This document shows, piece by piece, positions 42,408 through 51,631 of a DNA stretch of 61,384 nt. Location: assembly GCA_036844705.1 (NCBI GenBank), contig DAIUFH010000005.1:1-61384 (forward strand), in the 5' to 3' direction. The position numbers and the translations under genes were made by a program. The notes beneath the pieces were generated by a model. That model had not been told where the DNA came from. It made no database searches and saw only the letters and a list, made by a program, of their open reading frames with translations. Origin of the DNA: DAIUFH01 sp036844705. GTDB lineage: Bacteria > Bacillota > Clostridia > Tissierellales > Tissierellaceae. The first letter of the stretch is position 1; the number at the start of each line of letters is the position of its first letter.

Positions 42408-42456
42408 CGAACGCTAGTTCTTAATATATAATACTATAGACATTTATATAAGTCAA
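42408..42456 (-). promoter_or_regulatory. recA promoter with LexA (SOS) box
   Basis: On the minus strand TTGACT (42456-42451), 17 nt, TATTAT (42433-42428), then at 42421-42408 a LexA box that reads CGAACGCTAGTTCT on the plus strand and fits CGAACNNNNGTTYG except at the last base. The box lies at the predicted transcription start, so LexA would block recA initiation. Confidence 0.88.
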
Positions 42457-43683
42457 TTATATTTTCATCAAATTATATGCTTCATAGAGTGCCCTTACTA
42501 CTGCTCTTTGTTGTATACTAGCCCTGTCTCCAGTGAATATATAATCAAGTACTTTGTAATTGTTCTTATTCATAATACACATATATACTAAGCCTACCGG
42601 CTTTTCCTTTGATCCTCCATCTGGACCTGCTATACCTGTTGTTGAAACAACTATGTCAGATTTAGTTTTTTCAAGAAGACCCTTTGCCATCTCATATGCA
42701 GTTTCTTTGCTTACCGCTCCAAATTTGTCTATTGTTTCAGGATTAACGCCTAACTCATCTATCTTTGCGCTATTGCTATAGGTAACTATACCTCTATCAA
42801 AAACCATTGATGCCCCAGGTATTGAAGTTATTTGACTGGATATTTTCCCTCCGGTACAGGACTCACATACAGATATTGTATAGTTTTTTTCTTTTAAAAT
42901 ATTGATTAAGACTTCAGCTATAGAAATATTATCATAACCATAGATATATTTACCGACCTTTTCCTTGATTTTAGATATTTTTTCATTAAGCTTTTTTTCA
43001 ACTTCCTTATAGTCCATACCTCTGCCTATTATCTTGATTTCAACAGTACCATCTTTAGCAAATGTCGCTATATCAAAATTCTCCTCGTAGATATCTAAAT
43101 CTTTAAGTTCTACCTCTAGATTTGATTCTCCAATTCCTATGGTGTTGATCGATTTAATTAATATTGAAAAATCTTCCTTGATAATGTCAATTACATAGGT
43201 TTCAAACATATGCATTAATTCCTTTGGAGGACCTGGAAGCATTATTATTTTCTTATTATTGTTATTAACAAATATTCCCGGAGCTGTTCCATTATCATTT
43301 TTTATAAATTCTGATCCTTCGGGTTTATTAGCTTGTTTTCTATTATTATCAGTCATTGGTCTATTAAGTCTTTCAAATCTATTAACAAGTGCAGTTTCAA
43401 TCTCTACATCCTTTATCAACTTCAACCCTAAAGCATTTGCAACAACTTCCTTTGTCAAATCATCCTGAGTAGGTCCTAGTCCACCTGATGTAATTATAAT
43501 ATCAGCTCTATTCAAGGCTATATTTATGACTTCCTTTAATCTGTCTTCATTGTCGTCAACTGAAGTGTGGTATAAAGTCTCAATACCGATTTCAGTAAGT
43601 TTTTTAGATAAATACCTGGAATTTGTATTTAAAATACTTCCTACCATTATTTCAGTTCCAACAGTTATAATCTCAGCCTTCAT
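42457..43683 (-). CDS. cinA: CinA family protein (competence/damage-inducible)
   Basis: A 408-aa protein with an N-terminal MoCF-like domain (about 1-170; ITSGGLGPTQDDLT, MLPGPPKELMHMFE), the COG1058 ADP-ribose pyrophosphatase part, and a C-terminal CinA domain (about 250-408; CESCTGGKISSQITSIPGAS), a pyridine-nucleotide (NMN) amidohydrolase. It probably recycles NAD breakdown products. ATG behind AGGAGATG. It lies between pgsA and recA, the usual Firmicutes order. Confidence 0.93.
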   Translation of the reverse strand: MKAEIITVGTEIMVGSILNTNSRYLSKKLTEIGIETLYHTSVDDNEDRLKEVINIALNRADIIITSGGLGPTQDDLTKEVVANALGLKLIKDVEIETALVNRFERLNRPMTDNNRKQANKPEGSEFIKNDNGTAPGIFVNNNNKKIIMLPGPPKELMHMFETYVIDIIKEDFSILIKSINTIGIGESNLEVELKDLDIYEENFDIATFAKDGTVEIKIIGRGMDYKEVEKKLNEKISKIKEKVGKYIYGYDNISIAEVLINILKEKNYTISVCESCTGGKISSQITSIPGASMVFDRGIVTYSNSAKIDELGVNPETIDKFGAVSKETAYEMAKGLLEKTKSDIVVSTTGIAGPDGGSKEKPVGLVYMCIMNKNNYKVLDYIFTGDRASIQQRAVVRALYEAYNLMKI

Positions 43684-43697
43684 TATTTCATCTCCTA

Positions 43698-44243
43698 TTA
43701 AATGTCTTTAAGTTTAAGAGTATCCTTATTTCTATACAAGTAATCAACACCAGATACTACAGTAAAAAACAATGATATATATAGCATGATAATATCCATA
43801 GGTATATTTAGTACCCTAAAAGGAAAATTATTGATGAGCAAAAGAATTATTGCTGTTAATTGGGAAATTGTCTTAAGTTTTCCCAAAGGGCTTGCAGCTA
43901 TAGTTACCCCCTCAGAAGCAGCTATTACCCTAAAGCCAGTTATGGTAAATTCTCTAGCGATTATCACTACAACAACCCACGCAGGTATTCTGTTCATACC
44001 CACTAGTGAGATTAGAGCTGCAGCTACTAAAATTTTATCTGCCAGAGGATCAGCAAACTTTCCGAAATTAGTAACTAGATTTCTACTTCTAGCCAGATAT
44101 CCATCAAGTGTATCTGTAAGGGATGCAATAGTAAATATTATGGCAGCAATATAGGTGCTATATTCTAAATTTGAATATAAAACAACCATAAATACTGGAA
44201 CTAAAAAAACTCTAAAAATAGTAATTTTATTTGCTATATTCAT
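43698..44243 (-). CDS. pgsA: CDP-diacylglycerol--glycerol-3-phosphate 3-phosphatidyltransferase
   Basis: Makes phosphatidylglycerophosphate, the committed step to phosphatidylglycerol. 181 aa, polytopic. The CDP-alcohol phosphotransferase motif D-x2-D-G-x2-A-R-x8-G-x3-D-x3-D is complete (DTLDGYLARS, then GKFADPLADK). It overlaps rimO by 17 nt, so translation is coupled. Confidence 0.95.
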   Translation of the reverse strand: MNIANKITIFRVFLVPVFMVVLYSNLEYSTYIAAIIFTIASLTDTLDGYLARSRNLVTNFGKFADPLADKILVAAALISLVGMNRIPAWVVVVIIAREFTITGFRVIAASEGVTIAASPLGKLKTISQLTAIILLLINNFPFRVLNIPMDIIMLYISLFFTVVSGVDYLYRNKDTLKLKDI

Positions 44244-45564
44244 ACAACAATTCTCCTATTAAATCATATTCTAAGTATTCAGTGATTCTAACTCTAACAA
44301 AGTCACCTATTTCAAGCTCCTCATCAGTAGTTATATAAACAACACCATCTATTTCAGGACTATCCATATAGGTTCTCCCCACGTATGTATCTTCACCTGA
44401 ATATTCCTCAATGATTACATCGTATTCTTTACCCAGTTTAGACATCATAATCTCTTCAGAGATAATTCTTTGAACCTCCATTAACTTATCTCTTCTTTCT
44501 TCCTTAATCTCTTCTGGTATTTGATTAGGCATTTTATAAGCTGGAGTGTCTTCTTCCATAGAATAAGCAAATACTCCTAGCCTATCAAATTTGATTTCTT
44601 TGATGAATTCATATAGTTCATTAAATTCTTCATCCGTTTCACCAGGAAAGCCTACAATAAAGGTTGTTCTTATTATAAGTCCTGGAATTTCTCTTCGTAG
44701 CTTATTAATTAAATTTACTATAGAATCCTTAGTAGTTCTTCTGTTCATTCTCTTTAGCACTGCATCATTAATATGCTGAAGAGGTATATCAACATATTTT
44801 ACTACTTTATCATTTTCTTTTATCGCTTTTATAAGATTGTCATTGAAATTATCAGGATATAAATAGTGAAGTCTTATCCATCTGATTCCTTCTATTTCAT
44901 TTAACCTATCAAGCAGTTTATATAAAGAATATTCACCATAAAGGTCAATGCCATAATCGGATGTATTTTGTGCAATTAATATAATTTCAGAAACACCGTT
45001 ATCAACTAAGTATTCTACTTCCTTGATGATATCTTCCATCTTTCTGCTTCTATGCTTTCCTCTAAGCTTAGGGATAATACAATATGTACAGAAATTATCA
45101 CAGCCTTCAGAAATTCTTACATAAGCTGAAGCAGAAAAGTTTATCCTCTCAACGCTTTCTATATATGAATCATCAATATTATCCACTTTAACAATTTTGT
45201 TTTTCTCCTTTATTCCCTCAAGGATATTATTCAACTCCTTGATATTACCTGTTCCGATTATTGCATCAACATCATCAATTTCTTCTAATAGTTCCTTAGA
45301 GTACCTTTGGGCCAAGCAACCAGCTAAAAGTAAAAATTCACAAGCTCCTTCATGCTTATACTTAGTCATTTCCCAAATCGTATCAATAGATTCCTCTTTT
45401 GCAGCTTCAATAAATCCACATGTGTTTACTATAATAATATTTGCATATTGTAATTCTTCTGCTATATAATATTTATCCTTATCCAATATGCCTAACATAA
45501 TTTCAGAGTCAACTTCATTTTTAGAACACCCTAAGGTTACAACAAATACACTTTTTTTATCCAT
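44227..45564 (-). CDS. rimO: Ribosomal protein S12 methylthiotransferase
   Basis: A radical-SAM enzyme that methylthiolates an aspartate of ribosomal protein S12. 445 aa from the ATG at 45564 (AAGGAGAAATTT in front). The N-terminal TLGCSKNEVDSE carries the first auxiliary-cluster cysteine, and CDNFCTYCIIPKLRGKHRSR is the radical-SAM motif; a TRAM domain ends the protein. It is distinguished from MiaB by SKNEVDSE and the IPKLRG pattern. Confidence 0.95.
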   Translation of the reverse strand: MDKKSVFVVTLGCSKNEVDSEIMLGILDKDKYYIAEELQYANIIIVNTCGFIEAAKEESIDTIWEMTKYKHEGACEFLLLAGCLAQRYSKELLEEIDDVDAIIGTGNIKELNNILEGIKEKNKIVKVDNIDDSYIESVERINFSASAYVRISEGCDNFCTYCIIPKLRGKHRSRKMEDIIKEVEYLVDNGVSEIILIAQNTSDYGIDLYGEYSLYKLLDRLNEIEGIRWIRLHYLYPDNFNDNLIKAIKENDKVVKYVDIPLQHINDAVLKRMNRRTTKDSIVNLINKLRREIPGLIIRTTFIVGFPGETDEEFNELYEFIKEIKFDRLGVFAYSMEEDTPAYKMPNQIPEEIKEERRDKLMEVQRIISEEIMMSKLGKEYDVIIEEYSGEDTYVGRTYMDSPEIDGVVYITTDEELEIGDFVRVRITEYLEYDLIGELLYEYSK

Positions 45565-45574
45565 AAATTTCTCC

Positions 45575-47806
45575 TTAAAAATCTTCATCTAGTTCTTCTA
45601 GTTCATCTTTAGTCATAAGTACCTTTCTTGGCTTGCTACCCTCATATCCTCCTATTATTCCTCGTGCCTCCATTTCATCGACAATCCTAGCAGCTCTGGC
45701 ATAGCCAACTTTTAATCTTCTTTGTAATAAGGAAATTGATGCTTGTCCTTCATCTACTACTAAACTGATGGCATCTGGTAATAACTCATCGCTGTCTAAA
45801 TTATTTAATTCCTTTGTATTTTGAACTACCTCTATTATATCCTCATCATAATTAGTTATATTTTGATCCTTCAGATGATTGACTACCTTATCTACCTCTT
45901 CTTCTCCGATAAAAGCTCCCTGTAGTCTTACAGGCTTGGAATAGAAAGAAGGATAGAATAGCATATCACCTTTTCCTAACAACTTTTCAGCACCAGACAT
46001 ATCTAAAATTGTTCTAGAATCCACTTGAGATGATACGGCAAATGAAATTCTTGAAGGTATATTTGCTTTGATTGTTCCCGTAATAACATCAACTGATGGT
46101 CTTTGGGTTGCTACTATAAGATACATACCTGCTGCTCTGGCCATTTGAGCTAATCTACAGATATAGTCCTCTATTTCCTGAGCTGCTACCATCATCAAAT
46201 CAGCTAATTCATCAATGATAATAACAATCTTTGACATCTTCTCTTCTGTATTATTGTGCTTTGAATTATATGAGGTTATATCTCTGACACCTGACCCAGC
46301 AAATAGTTTATATCGTTTCTCCATTTCTGTTACAGCCCAATTTAATGCAAATGCAGCTTTCTTGGCGTCAGTGACCACTGGAATTAGCAAATGTGGTATA
46401 CCATTATAAACACTTAATTCTACTACCTTTGGATCTATTAATAACAACTTTACATCATCTGGCGATGATTTAAACAAAATGCTCATTATGATAGTGTTTA
46501 TACAAACACTCTTCCCTGAACCCGTTGCACCAGCTATCAACAAATGGGGCATCTTATCTATTGAAGATACAATTGGCTTGCCAGAAACGTCCTTACCAAG
46601 TGCTAAAGGTATATCAGTAGATATATTTGTATATTCTTCTGATTTTAATATTTCCTTAAGCAATACATTATCCTTGACCTTATTAGGTACTTCTATCCCA
46701 ACTGCAGCCTTTCCCGGTATAGGAGCCTCTATTCTTATATCGGAAGATGCAAGGCTTAGTGCGATATTGTCTGATAGAGACACTATCCTGCTCAGCTTGA
46801 TTCCAGGAGCAGGAGACAATTCGTAGCAGGTAATAGTAGGTCCCTTATTTATATTGGATATGGTAGCATCAATTCCAAAATTCTTCATTGTTTCCTCTAT
46901 AATTTTTGCATTATTTAAAATCTCTTTTTTATCATTACCATCGTATTTTCTATTTTGAGAATTAAGTAAACTTAATGATGGAATGTTGTAAGGAGCATTA
47001 TGTATCTTTATATTTTTTTCCTTAATTTCAGTATCTATACTATGTGTTCCTGTTTTTATACTGCTTTTAGCAAGTTTTTCTTTTTTAGGTTCTATATTTT
47101 GATCCTTTACATTTTCCTTTGTATAATCATTGATCACAATATTTTCAATTGGTTCTTCTTCATCTAATTCTCTATGATCAATTTCCAACAACTCATCAGG
47201 AGAAATATTAATTTTACGAGATGATAGTTTAACTTTATCATTTAGAATTTTTTCTGGTTTAATTTCATGAACCTTTTTAACTACATCCTTGACCTTCGAA
47301 TTTGTAATTATAAGAATACTAATGGATATAAAAACTGAAAGTATAATATATGTACCAATAGAACCAAATAATTTATAAAAGAAATATCCAAGGAAGCTGC
47401 CGACTAAACCTCCGCCCTGATTCGTTTTAGATAAAACAATTCCATTTTGAATTCGTGCTAACATACCTGTCGTATTTGTATTTATGCTATCTAGTACTAC
47501 CAAAAGACTGCATAAGATAATCCACAACGCTATATTTGCTTTTAATTCTTTTTTATCGAATCTTTCCATTAAAAAGATAAGGCCTGTCCCAATTAGAAAA
47601 AATGGGGAAAAATATCCTCCAAAACCCATAAGAGAAAAAGTCGTACCATTAATAATTTGACCAACCAATCCCATTTTAGTGCTAAATAAACTTATTAAAG
47701 TAATTATACCTATAGTAATAAAAACAATGCCGATGATATCGCTATTGAATTTCTGTTGAACTTTTTTATTTGTTGTTCTTTTTTTCTTCCCTTTTGCATT
47801 ACTCAA
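45575..47806 (-). CDS. ftsK: DNA translocase FtsK/SpoIIIE
   Basis: A 743-aa septal DNA pump: four hydrophobic segments (about 25-190), a charged linker (about 195-270), the RecA-like motor with Walker A GATGSGKSV and LLIDPKVVELS/IIDELADLM Walker B, and a C-terminal gamma winged helix (about 675-735, LLQRRLKVGYARAARIVDEME) that reads orienting sequences. In a spore-former it may act as SpoIIIE. The likely start is TTG at 47806, 6 nt after GAGGTG. Confidence 0.95.
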   Translation of the reverse strand: MSNAKGKKKRTTNKKVQQKFNSDIIGIVFITIGIITLISLFSTKMGLVGQIINGTTFSLMGFGGYFSPFFLIGTGLIFLMERFDKKELKANIALWIILCSLLVVLDSINTNTTGMLARIQNGIVLSKTNQGGGLVGSFLGYFFYKLFGSIGTYIILSVFISISILIITNSKVKDVVKKVHEIKPEKILNDKVKLSSRKINISPDELLEIDHRELDEEEPIENIVINDYTKENVKDQNIEPKKEKLAKSSIKTGTHSIDTEIKEKNIKIHNAPYNIPSLSLLNSQNRKYDGNDKKEILNNAKIIEETMKNFGIDATISNINKGPTITCYELSPAPGIKLSRIVSLSDNIALSLASSDIRIEAPIPGKAAVGIEVPNKVKDNVLLKEILKSEEYTNISTDIPLALGKDVSGKPIVSSIDKMPHLLIAGATGSGKSVCINTIIMSILFKSSPDDVKLLLIDPKVVELSVYNGIPHLLIPVVTDAKKAAFALNWAVTEMEKRYKLFAGSGVRDITSYNSKHNNTEEKMSKIVIIIDELADLMMVAAQEIEDYICRLAQMARAAGMYLIVATQRPSVDVITGTIKANIPSRISFAVSSQVDSRTILDMSGAEKLLGKGDMLFYPSFYSKPVRLQGAFIGEEEVDKVVNHLKDQNITNYDEDIIEVVQNTKELNNLDSDELLPDAISLVVDEGQASISLLQRRLKVGYARAARIVDEMEARGIIGGYEGSKPRKVLMTKDELEELDEDF

Positions 47807-47883
47807 ATAAAACACCTCAATACTAAATTTTATCTGTAATAGGAATCCCCCTTTTATTGATTACATCTGTAATTATAGCATAT

Positions 47884-48600
47884 TTAGCTATCTTTTTCAT
47901 TATTTCTTTTCATTAACTCATCAAGCTTTGATAATGCAAAAGAAAAATCGCCAACAGCATCAATTAAACCAACATTTACTGCTTCGGATCCTACTAAAAT
48001 AGTACCTGTGTCATTAGCCATTTGATCTGATGCATACATTAAGTCAGTAAGAGTTTTCTCGCTTATATTTGATGTACGTACTATAAAATTGTTTATTCTC
48101 TGCTGCATCTTTTGAAAATATCTAAATGTCTGAGGTCCGCTAATCACTAGACCAGTAGTTCTTATGGGATGTATAGTCATTGTTGCAGACGGAACTATAA
48201 CAGAAAAATCCGTAGAAGTAGCTAATGGTACTCCAATACTATGGCCTCCTCCTAACACTAAAGAAACTTTTGGCTTCTTTATTCCATGTATAAGCTCAGA
48301 TAAGGCTAATCCCGCCTCTACATCTCCACCCATTGTATTGAGTATGATGAATATACCTTCTATATTAGGATCCTGATGACTACTAATTAGTATCGGTATA
48401 ATATGTTCATATTTTGTTGCTTTTTTATCGTTAGAAGATATATAATGTCCTTCAATCTCACCTATTAGAGATATAAATTGAATATTTTTCTTATAACCAG
48501 TGTTTTCAGGTATTCCATATTCTTTTATATTTTCATTATTGGCCTGATCTTGATTTTCATTATTTTCATCTTTATTGTTTGTATCGTTTATATCAGTCAT
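47884..48600 (-). CDS. tepA: ClpP-family serine protease, TepA/YmfB type
   Basis: A 238-aa ClpP-fold protein. The catalytic Ser lies in GGGHSIGVPLA and the His in MTIHPIRTTG; NTMGGDVEAGLALSELI is the oligomer/oxyanion region. A 30-residue Asn/Glu/Asp-rich, low-complexity N-terminus precedes the fold. TepA-like proteins lie upstream of ftsK/spoIIIE in Firmicutes, as here. ATG behind AGGAGGAAAT. Confidence 0.9.
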   Translation of the reverse strand: MTDINDTNNKDENNENQDQANNENIKEYGIPENTGYKKNIQFISLIGEIEGHYISSNDKKATKYEHIIPILISSHQDPNIEGIFIILNTMGGDVEAGLALSELIHGIKKPKVSLVLGGGHSIGVPLATSTDFSVIVPSATMTIHPIRTTGLVISGPQTFRYFQKMQQRINNFIVRTSNISEKTLTDLMYASDQMANDTGTILVGSEAVNVGLIDAVGDFSFALSKLDELMKRNNEKDS

Positions 48601-48657
48601 AATTTCCTCCTAAAAAGTTATCATACTTATCATTTACTGTATTTTTTTATTTATGCT

Positions 48658-48691
48658 AAAAAAAACATAATCAAAAGATTATGTTTTTTTT
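48658..48691. terminator. Strong bidirectional terminator
   Basis: AAAAAAAACATAATC (48658-48672), loop AAAA, GATTATGTTTTTTTT (48677-48691). It follows the ymxH stop on the minus strand. Confidence 0.92.
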
Positions 48692-48698
48692 AATATTT

Positions 48699-48941
48699 TT
48701 AGTAATCTAATTCTACAATAATCATATCATAGCCTATTTTTCTTATTGCATCCCAAGAAATTTCCATTGCGTTTTTCTCTACACCAAATAACTTAAACGA
48801 AAGTCTGTGATCTGGTACCAAAAGACTTATAATCTTTCCTGAACCTTCATCAATAACCAAATCTGAATCGGCCAAAACTCCTAGTCTTCCACCATTATTT
48901 AGGTTAACAACTTCTTTTTCGCCAAGTTCGCTAAGTCTCAT
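48699..48941 (-). CDS. ymxH: YlmC/YmxH family sporulation protein (PRC-barrel)
   Basis: An 80-aa single PRC-barrel protein: MRLSELGEKEVVNLNNGGRLG at the N-terminus and the pattern IDEGSGKIISLLVP are family hallmarks. In Bacillus ymxH follows mlpA in a cluster with spore genes, and its molecular role is unknown. ATG preceded by GGGGTGATAAT. A palindromic motif shared with two other genes lies about 110 nt upstream. Confidence 0.92.
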   Translation of the reverse strand: MRLSELGEKEVVNLNNGGRLGVLADSDLVIDEGSGKIISLLVPDHRLSFKLFGVEKNAMEISWDAIRKIGYDMIIVELDY

Positions 48942-49050
48942 ATTATCACCCCATAATTTATTTTATAGCTTGTCAGAATTTTAGTAAACAAACCTCTACT
49001 TTATGATATGTACTCTTGCTATAAATATATGAAATAAAAAATAAATTATG

Positions 49051-49070
49051 TATATCATTTATGATAATAT
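49051..49070 (-). promoter_or_regulatory. Palindromic regulatory motif, copy 3
   Basis: On the minus strand ATATTATCATAAATGATATA, matching copy 2 (16931-16958) at 19 of 20 positions. It sits between dut and ymxH, about 110 nt upstream of the ymxH start and on the coding strand. Confidence 0.55.
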
Positions 49071-49082
49071 TTATTTAGATAT

Positions 49083-49514
49083 TTATCTGCCAGTACTCCC
49101 AAAGCCACCTCGTGAATCGTTTCCTAGGTCATCTACTTCTTTAAAATCAACTGTAGGCTGATGTTCAACAATCCTAAACTGGCATATTCTATCGTTAGTC
49201 TTTATCTCAGTATCACGAATTGCTAATGCAGGGAATTTCCATATATCTTCATTCGCTGAATAGCTCTCATCTATAATTCCACAATGATTGGTCTGTATAA
49301 TTCCATAATTGATAAATGTACTACTTCTTGGTACTATATGAGCTTCATATCCCTTAGGCAATTCCATAGCTACCCCAAGAGAAATTAGTTTAAATTCACC
49401 TTTCTTCATAACAACATTTTCTGCTGCTCTCAAATCTATCCAATCACTCTTCCCGTCAATATATCTTAATTTTTCTATTTTATCATTTGCATACCTTATT
49501 TTTATCTCTACCAT
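49083..49514 (-). CDS. dut: dUTP diphosphatase
   Basis: Removes dUTP and supplies dUMP for thymidylate. A 143-aa trimeric dUTPase with motif 1 (DLRAAENVVM, deviating), motif 2 PRSSTF, motif 3 GIIDESYSANEDIW, motif 4 NDRICQFRI and motif 5 GGFGSTGR, the P-loop-like C-terminal arm. Motif 3 contains the catalytic Asp. It overlaps the end of mlpA by 32 nt, an insertion relative to the Bacillus mlpA-ymxH pair. Confidence 0.92.
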   Translation of the reverse strand: MVEIKIRYANDKIEKLRYIDGKSDWIDLRAAENVVMKKGEFKLISLGVAMELPKGYEAHIVPRSSTFINYGIIQTNHCGIIDESYSANEDIWKFPALAIRDTEIKTNDRICQFRIVEHQPTVDFKEVDDLGNDSRGGFGSTGR

Positions 49515-50808
49515 TTTCTTCTCTCCTCTTCATCTTAAATATATTTCTCAATCTTTCTTCTGTAGCTGATGGATTAGATAGTTTACCTACATATGATATA
49601 TTAAGCTTCTCTTCGTTGAACACTTTGCCTATTACTCTCTCGATGTCTTGCATATTTACTTTATCAATCTTATTTAATACCTCTACAGGAGTTTCAATTC
49701 GATTTAATAAGGACATGGATTTCCCAATTTCAAACATTCTATTAAAGGTACCCTCCATTCCCAAAATATAATTTCCTTTGAGTTGTTCCTTAGATTTAGA
49801 AAGCTCGTGCTCCGTAATTAAATTTTTCTTCAAATTATCAATTTCCTCATTTATTAACTCAGCTACTTCTACCAGACAATCTGGATTTAATCCGGCATAT
49901 ATAGAAAAAACTCCTGTTTCATTGTAGGTAGATAGATGAGAGTCAATTTCATATACTAATCCCCTATCTTCCCTTATTTTTTGAAACAACCTTGAGCTCA
50001 TACTACCACCAAATATATTATTTAGCACTAATATAGGATGTATATCTTCGGAGATATTATTTACTCCCTCTAAACCAATGCATAGGTTCAACTGCTCAAT
50101 ATCTTTTTTTATACCCTTGATCTTATTTCCAGATATATGGATCTGATCCATACTATTTACAGGTTTATATATCTTTTTATCATTAAAATTTCCAAAGTAA
50201 ACATTTAATTTTTCTATTGTGTCCTTAATGTCAAATTTTCCTGCTATTGAAATAATTATATCGCTAGGATTGTAGCTGATATAAAAATAATCTAATATAT
50301 TTTCTCTGTTTAGCTTTGAAATACTTTCCTCAGATCCTAAAATAGGAAGTTGCAGGCTTGTACCTTCATACATAATATCGTTTAATGCTTCAAATACCAA
50401 GTCATCTGGGGAGTCTTCATACATATTTATTTCTTCCAGTATAACGGACTTTTCTTTTTCTATATCCTCATGCCTAAATACCGAATTGTTCAACATATCT
50501 CCAAGAACATCTATAGCGATTGGTAAATGTTGATCCAAAACCTTAGCAAAATAACATGTTTGTTCTTTTCCAGTGAAAGCATTTAGCTGTCCCCCAATAT
50601 CATCGATAGATTCAGCAATTTGTTTTGGGGTTCTTTTTTTAGTACCTTTAAATAGCATATGCTCAATAAAATGGGATACACCGTTGTTTTCCACGTTTTC
50701 CCTTACAGATCCATTTTCTACAATTACACCAATAGTAACAGAATTCACATATTCTATTTTTTCCATCACTACTTTAATACCATTATCAAGTTTATCTATA
50801 ATGTACAT
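49483..50808 (-). CDS. mlpA: M16 family zinc peptidase, MlpA/YmxG type
   Basis: A 441-aa pitrilysin-type protease. The inverted zinc motif HFIEH is in GVSHFIEHMLFKGT, with the distal Glu in the following EEINMYEDSPDD helix; the C-terminal half is the inactive M16 repeat. The ATG at 50808 has TTGGAGG in front. In Bacillus the same gene lies between ylxY and ymxH, and its substrate there is unclear. Confidence 0.92.
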   Translation of the reverse strand: MYIIDKLDNGIKVVMEKIEYVNSVTIGVIVENGSVRENVENNGVSHFIEHMLFKGTKKRTPKQIAESIDDIGGQLNAFTGKEQTCYFAKVLDQHLPIAIDVLGDMLNNSVFRHEDIEKEKSVILEEINMYEDSPDDLVFEALNDIMYEGTSLQLPILGSEESISKLNRENILDYFYISYNPSDIIISIAGKFDIKDTIEKLNVYFGNFNDKKIYKPVNSMDQIHISGNKIKGIKKDIEQLNLCIGLEGVNNISEDIHPILVLNNIFGGSMSSRLFQKIREDRGLVYEIDSHLSTYNETGVFSIYAGLNPDCLVEVAELINEEIDNLKKNLITEHELSKSKEQLKGNYILGMEGTFNRMFEIGKSMSLLNRIETPVEVLNKIDKVNMQDIERVIGKVFNEEKLNISYVGKLSNPSATEERLRNIFKMKRREENGRDKNKVCK

Positions 50809-50823
50809 TATTTCCTCCAATAT

Positions 50824-51531
50824 TTAGTTAATTATATCACCTATTGTACCAATTTTATAATCATTTTTAAATAGGTAATTTATTATATCTGGAAGAGCTT
50901 TAACAGTATTGGCTGTAGGGTGCATAAGTACTATAGCTGATTCATCTATTTTACCTACTACCCTATTAACTATTAATTCTTTTGTACTATCTTCTCTCCA
51001 ATCGATTGTATCTATACTCCACATAATTATCTTATAATCTAAATCCTTTGCAGCTTTTACCGTATTGTCATTAAAAGCTCCGGAAGGGGGAGCAAAAAAT
51101 TTTAATTTTTCTCCGATTATATCCTCTATAACCTTTCCTGCTCTTGATATTTCCTCATAATTTTTATCATAACTTAATTTGCTATAATCTAAATGATTAT
51201 AACCATGATTGCCTATTTCATGGTTATAGCTTCTAATTGTTTTTACTAGTTCAGGATTTTTTTCTGCCCAACGTCCTGTTGGAAAAAAGGATATTCTAAT
51301 ATCATTTTTCTTAAATATATCTAGCATTTCTTGAATATACTCATTTCCCCAATCAATATTGCAAACAAATGCAATTATTTTTTCATTTTTTGTACCTTTG
51401 TAATAAATATCCTCATAGAAAACTTCCTTGCTTTTATTAGAAATTGTTAAAAATATTGAAGCAACGATAAGTAATGCTAACAATATAGATATTATTGCTA
51501 CCATCCTTTTACTTATGATTAAAAATCTCAT
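50824..51531 (-). CDS. Polysaccharide deacetylase-like membrane protein (YlxY type)
   Basis: A 235-aa protein with an N-terminal membrane anchor (about 10-30) and an extracellular NodB-fold domain. The His pair HGYNH is kept, but the usual TFDDG motif is replaced by CNIDWGNEY, so the catalytic Asp pair is incomplete, as I recall for Bacillus YlxY. It may therefore be inactive. The order pnp-ylxY-mlpA matches Bacillus. Confidence 0.85.
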   Translation of the reverse strand: MRFLIISKRMVAIISILLALLIVASIFLTISNKSKEVFYEDIYYKGTKNEKIIAFVCNIDWGNEYIQEMLDIFKKNDIRISFFPTGRWAEKNPELVKTIRSYNHEIGNHGYNHLDYSKLSYDKNYEEISRAGKVIEDIIGEKLKFFAPPSGAFNDNTVKAAKDLDYKIIMWSIDTIDWREDSTKELIVNRVVGKIDESAIVLMHPTANTVKALPDIINYLFKNDYKIGTIGDIIN

Positions 51532-51587
51532 ATATAATTACCTCCCTCTTTCTTTGTTAATATATATTCATTGAAAGTAATTATATA

Positions 51588-51619
51588 CAAAAAATAAAAC
51601 ATGAACCTTTTGGTCCATG
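51588..51619 (-). terminator. Rho-independent terminator after pnp
   Basis: On the minus strand CATGGACC, loop AAAA, GGTTCATG, then TTTTATTTTTT. Confidence 0.85.
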
Positions 51620-51631
51620 CATTTAATCTTA

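Noticed and set aside
43786..44154. Long plus-strand reading frame opposite pgsA, and similar antisense frames opposite infB (58351-58758), the Rad50-like gene (39751-40122) and ftsK (46479-46826)
   Set aside because: These mirror conserved genes on the other strand, lack ribosome sites and show no family features.
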